A model generated the notes under the pieces. The model made no database searches and was not told the DNA's origin. It saw nothing but the letters and a program-made list of their open reading frames with translations. Below, one piece after another: positions 34,067 through 42,899 of a DNA stretch of 59,477 nucleotides. The translations under genes and the position numbers were made by a program. The stretch's first letter is position 1; the number at the start of each line of letters is the position of its first letter. The stretch is taken from positions 1 through 59,477 of the forward strand of contig JACFNR010000013.1 in assembly GCA_019454765.1 (NCBI GenBank), given 5' to 3'. Source of the DNA: Trueperaceae bacterium (lineage in GTDB: Bacteria > Deinococcota > Deinococci > Deinococcales > Trueperaceae).

Positions 34067-34681
34067 TCAGAAGACGATGCGGCTCCAGTCGAGCTCGTCG
34101 AGGTTCTGGTAGACGTCGACGTGCTCGAGCAGCGTGCCCGCCGACTGGTTGCGGAACATGGCGCACTCGACGTGCTTCCCGAGCCGCTTGATGGCCTCCA
34201 CGAGCTCGACGTAATCACCGTCGCCCGACACGAGCAGCGCCGTGTCGTAGGCGTCCTGGTGGGCGAGCGACAGAGCCTCGACGGCGATGGCGACGTCGAT
34301 GCCCTTCTCGACCATGGCCCCGTCGGGTCGGCGGTGCAGCTTGCCGAAGCGCACCGTGACGTACGGGATGCGTCTGAGGGAGTCGAAGAAGCGCGCCTGC
34401 CCCTCGCGCAGCTCCTCGTCGTAATCCTCCGTGAGTGGGGCGTTGTAGTAGTAGGTGCGGAAGAGCGGACGCTCCCTCAGGAGCTGCGAGATGAGCTCGG
34501 CGAGGTTCACCCTGGTGTTGCGCAGGTTCTCGCGCATGCCGTTGTAGAGGTTGCTGCCGTCGATGAAGATGGCCACGCGTTCCCCCGGCAGGGAGGGGCG
34601 GCCACCGCCCCGGCGCTGCCCGCCCTGGTCGGCGCGCTCCTTCGGCTTGGTTGGCCGTCCGCTGCTGTCTCTCTCCACCAT
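34067..34681 (-). CDS. NYN-domain (PIN-like) putative ribonuclease, LabA/DUF88 type
   Basis: The 204-residue protein (from MVERDSSGRP) has a ~30-residue basic Gly/Arg tail, then the NYN domain: AIFIDGSNLYNGMRENLR (first Asp), KGIDVAIAVEALSLAHQDAY (second Asp), TALLVSGDGDYVELVEAIKR (third and fourth Asp) and VECAMFRN. These acidic residues form the metal site of the PIN-like nuclease fold. Related proteins cleave RNA or regulate gene expression. ATG 34681 was chosen; an upstream in-frame start at 34741 would add 20 residues. It is divergent from luxS. Confidence 0.85.
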   Translation of the reverse strand: MVERDSSGRPTKPKERADQGGQRRGGGRPSLPGERVAIFIDGSNLYNGMRENLRNTRVNLAELISQLLRERPLFRTYYYNAPLTEDYDEELREGQARFFDSLRRIPYVTVRFGKLHRRPDGAMVEKGIDVAIAVEALSLAHQDAYDTALLVSGDGDYVELVEAIKRLGKHVECAMFRNQSAGTLLEHVDVYQNLDELDWSRIVF

Positions 34682-34778
34682 GGTCGATACCGGACCTTCC
34701 CGAAGCAAGATACTGCCCGGACGCGCGGCGTCCAGCGGCACGTCGGCAAGTCTACCCGTAAGCGGTCGCCGCTCGCCC

Positions 34779-34784
34779 TATACT
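34779..34784 (+). promoter_or_regulatory. Leaderless-type -10 box (TATACT) for luxS
   Basis: TATACT is followed by 6 nt and the luxS ATG. There is no Shine-Dalgarno and no room for a leader, so translation probably starts at the 5' end of the mRNA. Confidence 0.6.
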
Positions 34785-34790
34785 CCGGGG

Positions 34791-35282
34791 ATGAGCGACG
34801 GAACAGCACCAAGGCTCGAGAGCTTCGAACTCGATCACGACCGCGTTCGCGCCCCCTACGTGCGGCTCGCGGCCCGGCACGTCGGGGCGCGCGGCGACGT
34901 GATCACGAAGTTCGATCTGCGCCTCGTGCAGCCCAACGAGGCCGAGATCCCGACCGCCGCGCTGCACACCATCGAGCACCTCCTCGCCGGCTACCTGCGC
35001 GCGGCCTTGTCTGACGTGACCATCGTCGACGCCAGCCCGATGGGCTGCCGCACCGGCTTCTACCTGACGGTGCTGGGGGAGCCGACGGAGGAGAGCGTGC
35101 GCGACGCGTTCGTGACCGCGCTCGGCGCCGTGGCAGGGCACGAGGGACCGGTCCCGGGCTGCGACCGCCGCACCTGCGGCAACTGGCGCGACCACTCGCT
35201 GCCGGGAGCCAGGGCGTGGGCCGGCAGCGTCCTGGAGCGTGAGGTGGTCGTCCAAGCGACCGTGACCATCGGCGCGCCGTGA
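34791..35282 (+). CDS. luxS: S-ribosylhomocysteine lyase (autoinducer-2 synthesis)
   Basis: The 163-residue protein carries the zinc motif HTIEH (residues 59-63), SPMGCRTGFYL and CGNWRDHSL (zinc Cys129), with FDLRLVQPNEAEIPT before the motif. It splits S-ribosylhomocysteine into homocysteine and DPD, the AI-2 precursor, in the activated methyl cycle. Length is normal. The start was set by the TATACT box 6 nt upstream; the frame is open earlier, but inside the divergent promoter region. No pfs gene is adjacent. Confidence 0.95.
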   Translation: MSDGTAPRLESFELDHDRVRAPYVRLAARHVGARGDVITKFDLRLVQPNEAEIPTAALHTIEHLLAGYLRAALSDVTIVDASPMGCRTGFYLTVLGEPTEESVRDAFVTALGAVAGHEGPVPGCDRRTCGNWRDHSLPGARAWAGSVLEREVVVQATVTIGAP

Positions 35283-35389
35283 CCAGCGGCGCGCCGTGAA
35301 AGCCGCCCCGCTGCCTGCTCCACCACCTCTAATGCGCGTTTCACCCGGCCATCAAGTCTCTCATGAGAGCCCGTGACATGATCCCCGGC

Positions 35390-36067
35390 ATGGAACGCAA
35401 ACCGCTGATCTTGATCGTCGAGGACGAGAAGGAGATCGCCAAGTTCATCGATCTCGAGCTGCAGGCCGAGAGCTACGAGACGGTCGTGACGTACGACGGG
35501 GTGACCGGCCTGTCGAAGTTCCGCGAACTCAACCCCGACCTGGTGGTCCTCGACCTGATGCTGCCCGTGCTCGACGGCCTCGAGGTCGCGAGGCGCATCC
35601 GCAAGACGAGCAACACCCCCATCATCATCCTGACGGCGAAGGACTCCGTCGACGACAAGGTGACGGGCCTCGACTCCGGCGCCGACGACTACCTCGTCAA
35701 GCCGTTCTCGATCGAGGAACTCCTCGCGCGCGTGCGCGCCCACCTGAGGCGCGTGAACCCGGCCGTGACCGGCGAGGTGCGGGTCGTCGACCTCGTCATG
35801 AACCTCGACGGTCGCGAGGTGTTCCGCGACGGCCGCAGGATCGAGCTCTCCGCCAAGGAGTTCGAGCTCCTCGAGCTGTTCGCCCGCAACCCGGGCAAGG
35901 TCTTCAACCGCTTCGAGATCGAGGAGAAGGTGTGGCCGGAGTACACGGGCGGCAGCAACGTCGTCGACGTCTACGTCGGCTACCTGAGGCGCAAGCTGGA
36001 GCAGGAGGGCGAGCGCCGCCTCGTTCACACCGTGCGCGGCGTCGGCTACGTGCTGCGCGAGGAGTGA
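35390..36067 (+). CDS. OmpR/PhoB-family response regulator
   Basis: The 225-residue protein has a receiver domain ([15 protein letters not shown], phospho-acceptor Asp55 in [42 protein letters not shown]) and a winged-helix DNA-binding domain ([48 protein letters not shown]). It is the partner of the histidine kinase 18 bp downstream. Start ATG 35390 ([10 protein letters not shown]) matches the family start; ATG codons at 35363 and 35378 are possible. The target genes are unknown; luxS upstream is on the same strand but 107 bp away. Confidence 0.93.
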   Translation: MERKPLILIVEDEKEIAKFIDLELQAESYETVVTYDGVTGLSKFRELNPDLVVLDLMLPVLDGLEVARRIRKTSNTPIIILTAKDSVDDKVTGLDSGADDYLVKPFSIEELLARVRAHLRRVNPAVTGEVRVVDLVMNLDGREVFRDGRRIELSAKEFELLELFARNPGKVFNRFEIEEKVWPEYTGGSNVVDVYVGYLRRKLEQEGERRLVHTVRGVGYVLREE

Positions 36068-36085
36068 GCGGAGGGCGGTAGCGAC

Positions 36086-37558
36086 GTGCGCCTGCGCCTG
36101 CAACTGACGCTCGTCTTCGGGGCGTTCATCGCCGTCATCCTCTCGGCCGTGGCGGTCTCCGTGTACGTGCTGACGGAGCGGTCGTTGAGCGTCGGCGTCA
36201 CCGACCAGGCCGAGCGCGCGCTGGCGGAGCTCACCAGCGGCACCTCCACCATCGCGCAGGGGCTCCAGAAGCTGCCGAGCGACACCTACTACCAGATCCT
36301 CCTGATCGGCCAGGCCGGACGCGTCCCCGACCTGCCGTCCGAGCTGCGGGCCGGCGTGCCGTACGCCTTCAACAGCAGCCTGGTGGCGTCCATGTCCGAC
36401 GCCTCGGCGCAGCAGCTCCTCAAGGACGGCCAGATGATCGAGACCGTGACCGTGAGGGGGGAGACCGTGCGCGTGATCGGGCGCCTCGCCACCATCACGC
36501 TCACCAGCAACGGACCCAGCGTCCAGGCCGCCTTCCTCGTGGGCATACCCGCCTCCTTGGTGGCGCAGACGCTCGACCAGTTGGCGCAGGACCTCATCGC
36601 CACCGTGCTCATCGCCTTCATCGTGTTCGCGCTCGGCGTCTGGCTCCTGTCGGAGCGCGTGCTCGGGCCGCTCAAACGCGTGACCGCCGCGGCGGCGCAG
36701 GTGTCGGTGTCCGACCTGGCGCAGCGCGTGCCCGTGCCCAACAACCGCGACGAGATCCGCGACCTGGGCGTGACCATCAACCACATGCTCGACAGGCTGC
36801 AGGAGTCGTTCGAGACGCAGCGTCGCTTCACGGCCGACGCCAGCCACGAGCTCAGGACCCCGGTCACGGCCATCGGCGGGCACGTCAGCTACCTCCTGAG
36901 GCGCACCAGCCCGACCCAAGACCAGCTCGACTCGCTCGAGGTGATCCAGCGGGAGAGCGACCGCATGGCCAAGCTCGTCAACGACCTGCTGGAGCTCGCC
37001 CGCGCCGACGCCGGCTTCACCGTCCACCTGGAGCCGATGAACCTCGTCGAGGTGGTGGAGGCGGTCAAGAAGGAGGTCGGCCCCGTCTCCGGCGGCACGA
37101 CCGTCGAGATCCGCTCCACCACGCCGCTCGCCGAGGTCATGGGGGACGCCATCAGGCTCAAGCAGGTGCTCCTCAACCTCGTGCAGAACGCCATCAACGC
37201 TGGCGCCAAGAAGGTGACGGTGACGGTGCGGCCGGAGCGCACGCAGGTTCACCTCGAGGTCCTCGACGACGGTGCCGGCATCCCGGCCGAAGCGCTCGCC
37301 CACCTCTTCGACCGCTTCTACCGCGTCGACGGCGCCCGCTCCACCCGCGGCAACGGCAGCGGCCTCGGCCTGGCCATCGTCAAGTGGATCGTCGTGCAGC
37401 ACGGCGGCACCGTCGAGGTCGAATCGAGGCTCGGCGAGGGCTCCGTCTTCACCGTCTCGCTGCCCGCGCTCGAGGTCCGCTCCACGCTCGACATCGCCGC
37501 CAACGTCCGCGCCACCCTCGTCGACTCGATGATGTCGCGCGGCCGGAACACGCCCTAG
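36086..37558 (+). CDS. Sensor histidine kinase, two membrane helices
   Basis: The 490-residue protein has a first helix (LTLVFGAFIAVILSAVAVSV), an extracytoplasmic sensor region of about 140 residues, a second helix (LIATVLIAFIVFALGVWLLS, ~172-191), HAMP (VLGPLKRVTAAAAQVSVSDL), the HisKA box FTADASHELRTPVTAI (His254), and the HATPase with N, G1 and G2 boxes (LVQNAINAGAKKV, VLDDGAGIPAEALAHLFDRF, GSGLGLAIVKWI). It phosphorylates the upstream regulator. GTG 36086 has GGAGGGCGG upstream. The signal cannot be predicted from sequence. Confidence 0.93.
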   Translation: MRLRLQLTLVFGAFIAVILSAVAVSVYVLTERSLSVGVTDQAERALAELTSGTSTIAQGLQKLPSDTYYQILLIGQAGRVPDLPSELRAGVPYAFNSSLVASMSDASAQQLLKDGQMIETVTVRGETVRVIGRLATITLTSNGPSVQAAFLVGIPASLVAQTLDQLAQDLIATVLIAFIVFALGVWLLSERVLGPLKRVTAAAAQVSVSDLAQRVPVPNNRDEIRDLGVTINHMLDRLQESFETQRRFTADASHELRTPVTAIGGHVSYLLRRTSPTQDQLDSLEVIQRESDRMAKLVNDLLELARADAGFTVHLEPMNLVEVVEAVKKEVGPVSGGTTVEIRSTTPLAEVMGDAIRLKQVLLNLVQNAINAGAKKVTVTVRPERTQVHLEVLDDGAGIPAEALAHLFDRFYRVDGARSTRGNGSGLGLAIVKWIVVQHGGTVEVESRLGEGSVFTVSLPALEVRSTLDIAANVRATLVDSMMSRGRNTP

Positions 37559-37565
37559 GGGCAGC

Positions 37566-37628
37566 CTCGGCTCCGGTCGGCCGAGATAAGCAGGCGCTCG
37601 CGCGCTCTCCGGCCCTGTCGCAGGGGCC
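37566..37628. terminator. Two short hairpins between convergent histidine kinase and purM
   Basis: CTCGGC/GCCGAG (37566-37571 / 37580-37585) and GGCCCTG-tcg-CAGGGGCC (37611-37628, one bulge) occupy the convergent gap. Either could terminate one or both transcripts; neither has a T-run. Confidence 0.35.
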
Positions 37629-37630
37629 GC

Positions 37631-38671
37631 TCAGGCCCCGATCAGCGCCACGCCCGCGCCCTCGCGCACGCGACCGATGGCGTGGAGGCGGGCTGGCACG
37701 CCCGCCACCGGCCCGACGCGCTCCCGCACCTCCGCCACGTCTCCCTCCGCCACGACCAGGACGAAGCCGACCCCCATGTTGAGCGCCGCGAACGCCTCGC
37801 CCTCGGGCAGCCGGCCCGCGCGCACCAGCTCCGTGAACACGGCCGGCACCGGCCAGCTGCCAAGCGCGACCTCGGCCCCGAGGCCGGGCGGCAGGCTGCG
37901 CGGCAGGTTGCCGGGGAGGCCCCCACCCGTGACGTGCGCCATGGCCTTCACCAGGCCCGCGCCGAGGAGCGGCCTCACGGCCGGAAGGAAGCTGAGGTGG
38001 GGTGCGAGCAGGGCCTCGCCCACCGTGCGCCCCCGCTCGTCGCCGGCCAGCGGCTCGGCGTACCGTCCCGCCAGGAGGTGCCGGGCGAGGCTGAAGCCGT
38101 TCGTCTGCAGGCCGCCCGACTCGAACGCGAGAAGCACGTCGCCGGCGCGCACGCCGGAACCGTCCACGACCGCGGAGCGCTCGACGACGCCGACGATCGT
38201 GCCGGCAACGTCGAGCTGGTCCGGCAGGTAGACGCCGGGCATCTCCGCCGTCTCGCCGCCGAGGAGCGCCATGCCCGCCACGCGGCAGGCGTCCGCCACC
38301 CCGGTGACGACCTCGGCCACCACGGCGGGCTCGAGCCGCGAGGCGGCCACGTAGTCGAGGAAGAAGAGCGGCGTCGCCCCCTGCACGAGGATGTCGTTGA
38401 CGCAGTGGTTGACGAGGTCGCTGCCGATGAGGGCATGCCGGCCCAGGGCGGCCGCCACGACGGTCTTGGTGCCCACCCCGTCGGTGGAGGCGACCAGGAC
38501 CGGCTCGGAGTAGCCTGCCGGCAGGGCGAAGAGCCCGCCGAAGGCGCCGAGGCCGCGCAGCACCTGGGGGGTATAGGTACTGGCCACCGCCCCCTCGATG
38601 CGCCTCATCGTCTCCTCGGCGGCGGCGAGGTCGACGCCGGCCTCCTTGTAACCGCTCGTCTCGGGCGTCAT
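37631..38671 (-). CDS. purM: Phosphoribosylformylglycinamidine cyclo-ligase (AIR synthetase)
   Basis: The 346-residue protein shows SGYKEAGVDLAAAEETMRRI, STDGVGTKTVVAAALGRH (ATP-binding), LVNHCVNDILVQGATPLFF, GGETAEMPGVYLPDQLDVAG, GLQTNGFSLARHLL and AHVTGGGLPGNLPRSLPPGL. It closes the imidazole ring in purine biosynthesis. ATG 38671 lies 7 nt after a TAGAAT box and lacks a Shine-Dalgarno. No other pur genes are adjacent. It is divergent from priA with only 44 bp between start codons. Confidence 0.96.
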   Translation of the reverse strand: MTPETSGYKEAGVDLAAAEETMRRIEGAVASTYTPQVLRGLGAFGGLFALPAGYSEPVLVASTDGVGTKTVVAAALGRHALIGSDLVNHCVNDILVQGATPLFFLDYVAASRLEPAVVAEVVTGVADACRVAGMALLGGETAEMPGVYLPDQLDVAGTIVGVVERSAVVDGSGVRAGDVLLAFESGGLQTNGFSLARHLLAGRYAEPLAGDERGRTVGEALLAPHLSFLPAVRPLLGAGLVKAMAHVTGGGLPGNLPRSLPPGLGAEVALGSWPVPAVFTELVRAGRLPEGEAFAALNMGVGFVLVVAEGDVAEVRERVGPVAGVPARLHAIGRVREGAGVALIGA

Positions 38672-38678
38672 CGTCGCG

Positions 38679-38710
38679 ATTCTATCCCTGGAGCGCGCCG
38701 AGGCTAGACT
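38679..38710. promoter_or_regulatory. Back-to-back leaderless promoters of purM and priA
   Basis: TAGAAT on the minus strand (38684-38679) is 7 nt from the purM ATG, and TAGACT on the plus strand (38705-38710) is 5 nt from the priA GTG. The boxes are 20 bp apart, so each gene's -35 region overlaps the other's -10. Confidence 0.5.
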
Positions 38711-38715
38711 GACGC

Positions 38716-40998
38716 GTGCCGGCCGCCATCGACGTGCTGCTGCCCCTGCCCATCGGGCCGCTCACCTACCTGCCGCCGCTGCAGGGCGACCCGCCCGGCC
38801 CTGGGCGGCGCGTCGTCGTCCCGTGGCAGGCCGGGGTGCGCATCGGGGTGGTGAGCGACGTGCGGACCGTCGACGCCGGCCGCGGCGTCGAGCTCAGGCA
38901 CGCCCTGCACGCGCTCGAGGGCCAGGTGTGGCTCGATCACGCGGCACTCGCCACGGTGACGAGCCTGGCGCGGCACTCTGGGGTGCCGGCCGGGCTGGTC
39001 CTGGCCACGCTCAACCCGCCCGGACTGCAGCAGGAGCTCGACCACGAGGTGCGCCTCGCGCCGGGCGGCAAGGACCTCCTCGCGGCGCTCGACCACCCGC
39101 CGCCGCGCGAGGCGGAAGGCGGCGCCTGGTTCGCTGCCGCCCTCGTTCCCGGCAAGGCGCTCGAGGAGCTGCGCCGTCAGGGGCTGATCGACGAGCGGGC
39201 GCGCCCGAGAGCGCTCACGCGGCGCGTCCTCGTGCCGGTCAGACCCCCGGACGACGAGCTTGAGGGCGCGCGGCGCCTCGCCCAGCGCACGGCGCTGGAG
39301 CGGCTCTTCGAACTCGACGAGGCGGAGAGCGCCGCGGCGCTCGCGGCCGACGCGGACGTGAGCCCGAGCGCCGTGCGCTCCCTGGTCGCCAAGGGGTACG
39401 CCGCGTACGCCGAACGCCCGCAGGAGGAGCCCGCCCCGCCGCTGCCCCACCCGGCGCCCGAGGCGCTCCCCGCGATCAAGGTCGAGCAGGTGCCGCCCGA
39501 GGGGGACGGCGCCGTCGTGGGCGCCAGGCGGCGGGCGCGCCTCGCCGCCCTGCTGCCGCGCCTGCGCGCCGACCTGGCGGCCGGACGGAGCGTGCTCGTG
39601 CTCGCGCCGGAGGCGGCCATGGCGGACGCCGCCGCGAGCGACCTGGCCACCGCCCTGCCCGTCTCCCTCCTCTCGGGCGAGGCAACGGACCGGCAACGCG
39701 TGCGGCTGTGGCGCGAGCTGGAGCGGGGGAGGCCGCAGGTGTTGGTGGGCACCTACCTCGCCCTGCTCGCCCCGCTGGAGAACCTCGGACGCGTCGTGGT
39801 GCTCGACTTCGCCAGCAGCGCCTACAAGCTGCAGGCGGGCTCGCGCACGCTCGTGTCGAAGGCGGCCACGCTGCGGGCGCGGCTGGCGGCGGTGCCCCTG
39901 ACGCTGCTCGACGTGGTGGCCGGGCCCGACCTCGTGGTGCAGGTGGCGGCGGCGGCCCGGCGCCACCTGCCGCTGCCCCGCCTGCGCCTCCACGTCGCCG
40001 ACCTCGCGGGTGGCGGCAACTGGCCCGTCCACCCCGACCTGACCCGCACGCTCAAGCAGGTGGTGGAGCGCGAGCGTCAGGCGCTCATCCTGGCCCCGCG
40101 CCGCGGCTACTCGGGCGCTCTCGGCTGCCCAGAGTGCGGCTGGCAGGCGCCCTGCCCCAACTGCGACCTGACCCTCCGCTACCACCGTGCCGAGGGGGTC
40201 CTCCGTTGCCACCAGTGCGGCCACGCCGAGCGGCCGCCCGACACCTGTCCGGCGTGCGGCGGCACGAACGTCGGCCCACTGCGCGGCGCCGGCACGGAGT
40301 GGGTGGCGGCGCAGGTGCGCCGCAGCCTCGACGGTTTCCCCGTCTACCGCTACGACCGCGATCACCGCGACGACGTCACGGCCCTCCTGGCCGGCGCCCC
40401 CGGGGTGGTCGTCGGGACGCTTGCGCTCCTCTCGCTCCCGCCGCTCCCCGAGCTGTCGCTCATCGGCATCACGCACTTCGACGCGCATCTCATGGCGGCC
40501 GACTTCCGCGCCGAGGAGGAGGTCCTCCGCACCGTCCTGCGGCTGGCCGAGCTGACGGGGGGAAGGCAGCCGCTCGTGCTGGTGCAGACGTTCTCGCCAG
40601 AGCACGAGCTGTTGAGGGCCCTGGGTGCGCCCGACCCGGCAGCGGCGCTCGAGCTGCTGCTGGCGGGGCAGCTGGCGCGCCGCAAGCGGTTCGGCTACCC
40701 GCCCTACGCGGGGCTGGCCAAGCTGCAGTTCTCGGCGCGGGACAGGGGGAGCGCCCTCGCCGCGGCGCAGCACGCCCTCGACGCGTTGCTCACGGGCGGA
40801 GCGCTGCAGGGCGAGGTCCTCGGCCCCGCCAGTGCCCCGGTCGAGCGGGTGCGGGGCCAGTACCACTTCCAGCTCCTCCTGCGGGGCACGGACGAGGTGC
40901 GGCTCGAGGCGCTCCTGGCGCTCGTGCCCGGCCGCTATCCCGGCGCCAGGCTGGGGGTGGACGTCGACCCGCGCGACGTCGGTGCGCTCCTCGACTAG
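38716..40998 (+). CDS. priA: Primosomal protein PriA homologue lacking helicase ATPase motifs
   Basis: The 760-residue protein keeps the PriA layout: N-terminal 3'-DNA-binding domain (VLLPLPIGPLTYLPP), central helicase-like domain and the zinc domain with paired Cys (CPECGWQAPCPNCDLTLRYH, CHQCGHAERPPDTCPACGG). The C-terminal domain (RKRFGYPPYAGLAKLQFSAR) is also present. The Walker A loop is absent (GAVVGARRRARLAA where GVTGSGKTE is expected) and the DEEH box reads VVLDFASSAYKLQ. D. radiodurans PriA is a known pseudohelicase, so loss of unwinding with retained replisome-loading function is likely here. GTG 38716 follows TAGACT by 5 nt. Confidence 0.9.
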   Translation: MPAAIDVLLPLPIGPLTYLPPLQGDPPGPGRRVVVPWQAGVRIGVVSDVRTVDAGRGVELRHALHALEGQVWLDHAALATVTSLARHSGVPAGLVLATLNPPGLQQELDHEVRLAPGGKDLLAALDHPPPREAEGGAWFAAALVPGKALEELRRQGLIDERARPRALTRRVLVPVRPPDDELEGARRLAQRTALERLFELDEAESAAALAADADVSPSAVRSLVAKGYAAYAERPQEEPAPPLPHPAPEALPAIKVEQVPPEGDGAVVGARRRARLAALLPRLRADLAAGRSVLVLAPEAAMADAAASDLATALPVSLLSGEATDRQRVRLWRELERGRPQVLVGTYLALLAPLENLGRVVVLDFASSAYKLQAGSRTLVSKAATLRARLAAVPLTLLDVVAGPDLVVQVAAAARRHLPLPRLRLHVADLAGGGNWPVHPDLTRTLKQVVERERQALILAPRRGYSGALGCPECGWQAPCPNCDLTLRYHRAEGVLRCHQCGHAERPPDTCPACGGTNVGPLRGAGTEWVAAQVRRSLDGFPVYRYDRDHRDDVTALLAGAPGVVVGTLALLSLPPLPELSLIGITHFDAHLMAADFRAEEEVLRTVLRLAELTGGRQPLVLVQTFSPEHELLRALGAPDPAAALELLLAGQLARRKRFGYPPYAGLAKLQFSARDRGSALAAAQHALDALLTGGALQGEVLGPASAPVERVRGQYHFQLLLRGTDEVRLEALLALVPGRYPGARLGVDVDPRDVGALLD

Positions 40999-41056
40999 GG
41001 GCCCTCGACGGACGGCCGCCGTCGCCGGGGTGGGCGGCGCACACCGCCACAGCGGA

Positions 41057-41062
41057 TAAGAT
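41057..41062 (+). promoter_or_regulatory. Leaderless-type -10 box (TAAGAT) for smpB
   Basis: TAAGAT ends 8 nt before GTG 41071, in the 72-bp gap after priA. Confidence 0.4.
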
Positions 41063-41070
41063 GGCCGGCG

Positions 41071-41523
41071 GTGACCGCCATGCTCCGCAACCGCCGCGCC
41101 ACCCACGACTACGAGCTCGTCAAGACCTTCGAGGCCGGGATGGAACTGACCGGCAGCGAGGTGAAGTCGTTGCGGCAGGGCGGCGGCTCGATCGCCGAGG
41201 CGTACGCCCGCGTGGTGGGCGGCGAGGTGTTCGTGGAGGGGATGAACATCCCCATCTACCAGGAGGCGAGCTACAACAACCACGAGCCGACGCGGCGCAG
41301 GCGGCTGCTCCTCAACGCCCACGAGATCGACGAGATCGCCCGCGGCCTCGAACGGCGCGGCCTCACCTTGGTGCCGCTCAAGCTCTACTTCAAGGGGGGC
41401 TGGGCCAAGCTCGAGCTGGCGTTGGCGCGCGGCAAGAAGCTGCACGACAAGCGGGAGGACGCCGCCAAGAAGGACGCCGAGCGGGAGATGGCGCGCGAGC
41501 TGGCGCGGAGTAGCAGGCGGTGA
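41071..41523 (+). CDS. smpB: SsrA-binding protein SmpB
   Basis: The 150-residue protein has RRATHDYELVKTFEAGMEL, TGSEVKSLRQGGGSIAEAYA, FVEGMNIPIYQEASYNNHEP, RRRRLLLNAHEIDEI and the basic C-terminal tail GKKLHDKREDAAKKDAERE, which mimics mRNA in the decoding centre. SmpB carries tmRNA to stalled ribosomes. GTG 41071 fits the upstream TAAGAT box; ATG 41080 (MLRNRRATHDY) is the alternative. The ssrA gene is not in the window. Confidence 0.95.
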   Translation: MTAMLRNRRATHDYELVKTFEAGMELTGSEVKSLRQGGGSIAEAYARVVGGEVFVEGMNIPIYQEASYNNHEPTRRRRLLLNAHEIDEIARGLERRGLTLVPLKLYFKGGWAKLELALARGKKLHDKREDAAKKDAEREMARELARSSRR

Positions 41524-42899
41524 GGGCGCTCCTCGCCTGGGTGCTCGTCGCGCTGTCCACGGTGGCCTCCGCCGAGCCGCGGCTGCTGGTGAACGGCCGC
41601 GAGGTCGCCGGCAACACTTCAAGCCTCATCGCGGGCACCAGCTACGCCCCGGGACCGGCGCTCGCCCAGGCGTTGGGCGCCGACCTGGTGGGTGACTCGG
41701 GCCGGGACGTCGTCACCCTCCAGGCCGGCGGGCGGGTGCTGCAGCTCGGTCTGGTCGACCCGGGCGCCCAGCCGCCGGCCGCCGCGGTCTGGCTCGACGG
41801 CCGGCCCTTGGCGGGCGGCCCGGCCGTGCGCCACGAAGGCGAGGTGTTCCTGCCCGTCAAGGTGGTCGCCGAGGCGCTGGGCGCCAGCGTGACCTACCTG
41901 GCGCCCGAGGACACCGTGTTGGTCGTGCAACCGCGGGCGCGCCTCACGGCGATGCAGCTGCGGGAGGCGGGCGGCGAGCGGCTCGAGCTCACCCTGTCGG
42001 CGCCGGTGCGCTACTCCACCTTCTTCAACGAGCCGGTTGGCACCCTGCACATCTACCTCGAGCGGACCGACATCGAGACGCGCGTGCCACCCGTCGAGGG
42101 GGTCGGCCTCACGGCGGCGAGCGCGACGGCCAAGGCCGGAGCTGTGGAGGTCAGGGTCCAGGTCCGACCGGGCGGCGCCTACCACGTGTACGCGGTGCCC
42201 GACGGGCGCGGCTTCAAGCTGAACGTGTCGTTCGACGCGCGCGCCGACGGCCCCGTCGCGGCCAAGCTGCTCGTGATCCTCGACCCGGGCCACGGCGGCT
42301 CCGACCCCGGCATCGTCAGCGGTGGGCTCGGGAGCGAGGCGTCCCTGGCGCTGGCGTTCGCCGAGCGCCTGGCCATCGCGCTGGAGGCACGAGGCATGCG
42401 CGTCCTCCTGACGCGCCGCTCTGACGCCCCCGTGTCGGTGCCCGAGCGCTCGCGCATCGGCGCCACGGCCGACCTGTTCGTCAGCCTCCACGCCGCCGAC
42501 CTCGACCTCGGCGACTTCCGGGCGTACTACCTGGGTGACGCCGGCAACGTCGCGTCGCTGGAGACGGCGGTGCGCGAGAACGCGGCCGCGGCGGCCCGCG
42601 ACGCGGGCGCTCAGGCGGGCACGGACGCCCTGCGCCGCGAACTGCTGCTCGGCCTGGTGCCGGACCTCGACGTGGGGCGGCGCGTGGCCGAGGGGTTGGC
42701 GGGGCGGCTCTTCGCCATCGGCGGCTACCGGGCAGAGACGTTGGCGAGCGCCCCGCTGCAGGTGCTCGGCGGCGCCGCGGGACGCGGCGTGCTGTTCGAG
42801 TTCTCCCCGGCCGACCTGGCGTCGGACGGGCTGGCCGACCGCTTCGCCGAGGCGGTCGACCAACTCGTGCGCGGCGGCGTCATCGGCAAGGCGCCGTGA
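41520..42899 (+). CDS. N-acetylmuramoyl-L-alanine amidase (Amidase_3) with N-terminal wall-binding region
   Basis: The 459-residue protein has a signal peptide (MRALLAWVLVALSTVASA), a region resembling copper-amine-oxidase-N repeats (RLLVNGREVAG, GEVFLPVKVVAEALGASV), an AMIN-like domain (LELTLSAPVRYSTFFNEPVG) and the Amidase_3 domain. The latter shows zinc His in VILDPGHGGSDPG, Glu in GSEASLALAFAERL, His in LFVSLHAADLD and the catalytic Glu in GVLFEFSP. It cleaves the bond between MurNAc and the stem peptide, for daughter-cell separation or wall turnover. The GTG start overlaps the smpB stop (GTGA). Confidence 0.9.
   Translation: MRALLAWVLVALSTVASAEPRLLVNGREVAGNTSSLIAGTSYAPGPALAQALGADLVGDSGRDVVTLQAGGRVLQLGLVDPGAQPPAAAVWLDGRPLAGGPAVRHEGEVFLPVKVVAEALGASVTYLAPEDTVLVVQPRARLTAMQLREAGGERLELTLSAPVRYSTFFNEPVGTLHIYLERTDIETRVPPVEGVGLTAASATAKAGAVEVRVQVRPGGAYHVYAVPDGRGFKLNVSFDARADGPVAAKLLVILDPGHGGSDPGIVSGGLGSEASLALAFAERLAIALEARGMRVLLTRRSDAPVSVPERSRIGATADLFVSLHAADLDLGDFRAYYLGDAGNVASLETAVRENAAAAARDAGAQAGTDALRRELLLGLVPDLDVGRRVAEGLAGRLFAIGGYRAETLASAPLQVLGGAAGRGVLFEFSPADLASDGLADRFAEAVDQLVRGGVIGKAP

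Noticed and set aside
35060-37402. A 780-residue minus-strand open frame opposite the two-component system
   Set aside because: Antisense shadow; response regulator and kinase motifs are on the plus strand.
38704-41622. A 972-residue minus-strand open frame opposite priA and smpB
   Set aside because: Composition is Arg/His/Gln/Ala/Gly-rich without domains; the plus strand carries clear PriA, SmpB and amidase genes.
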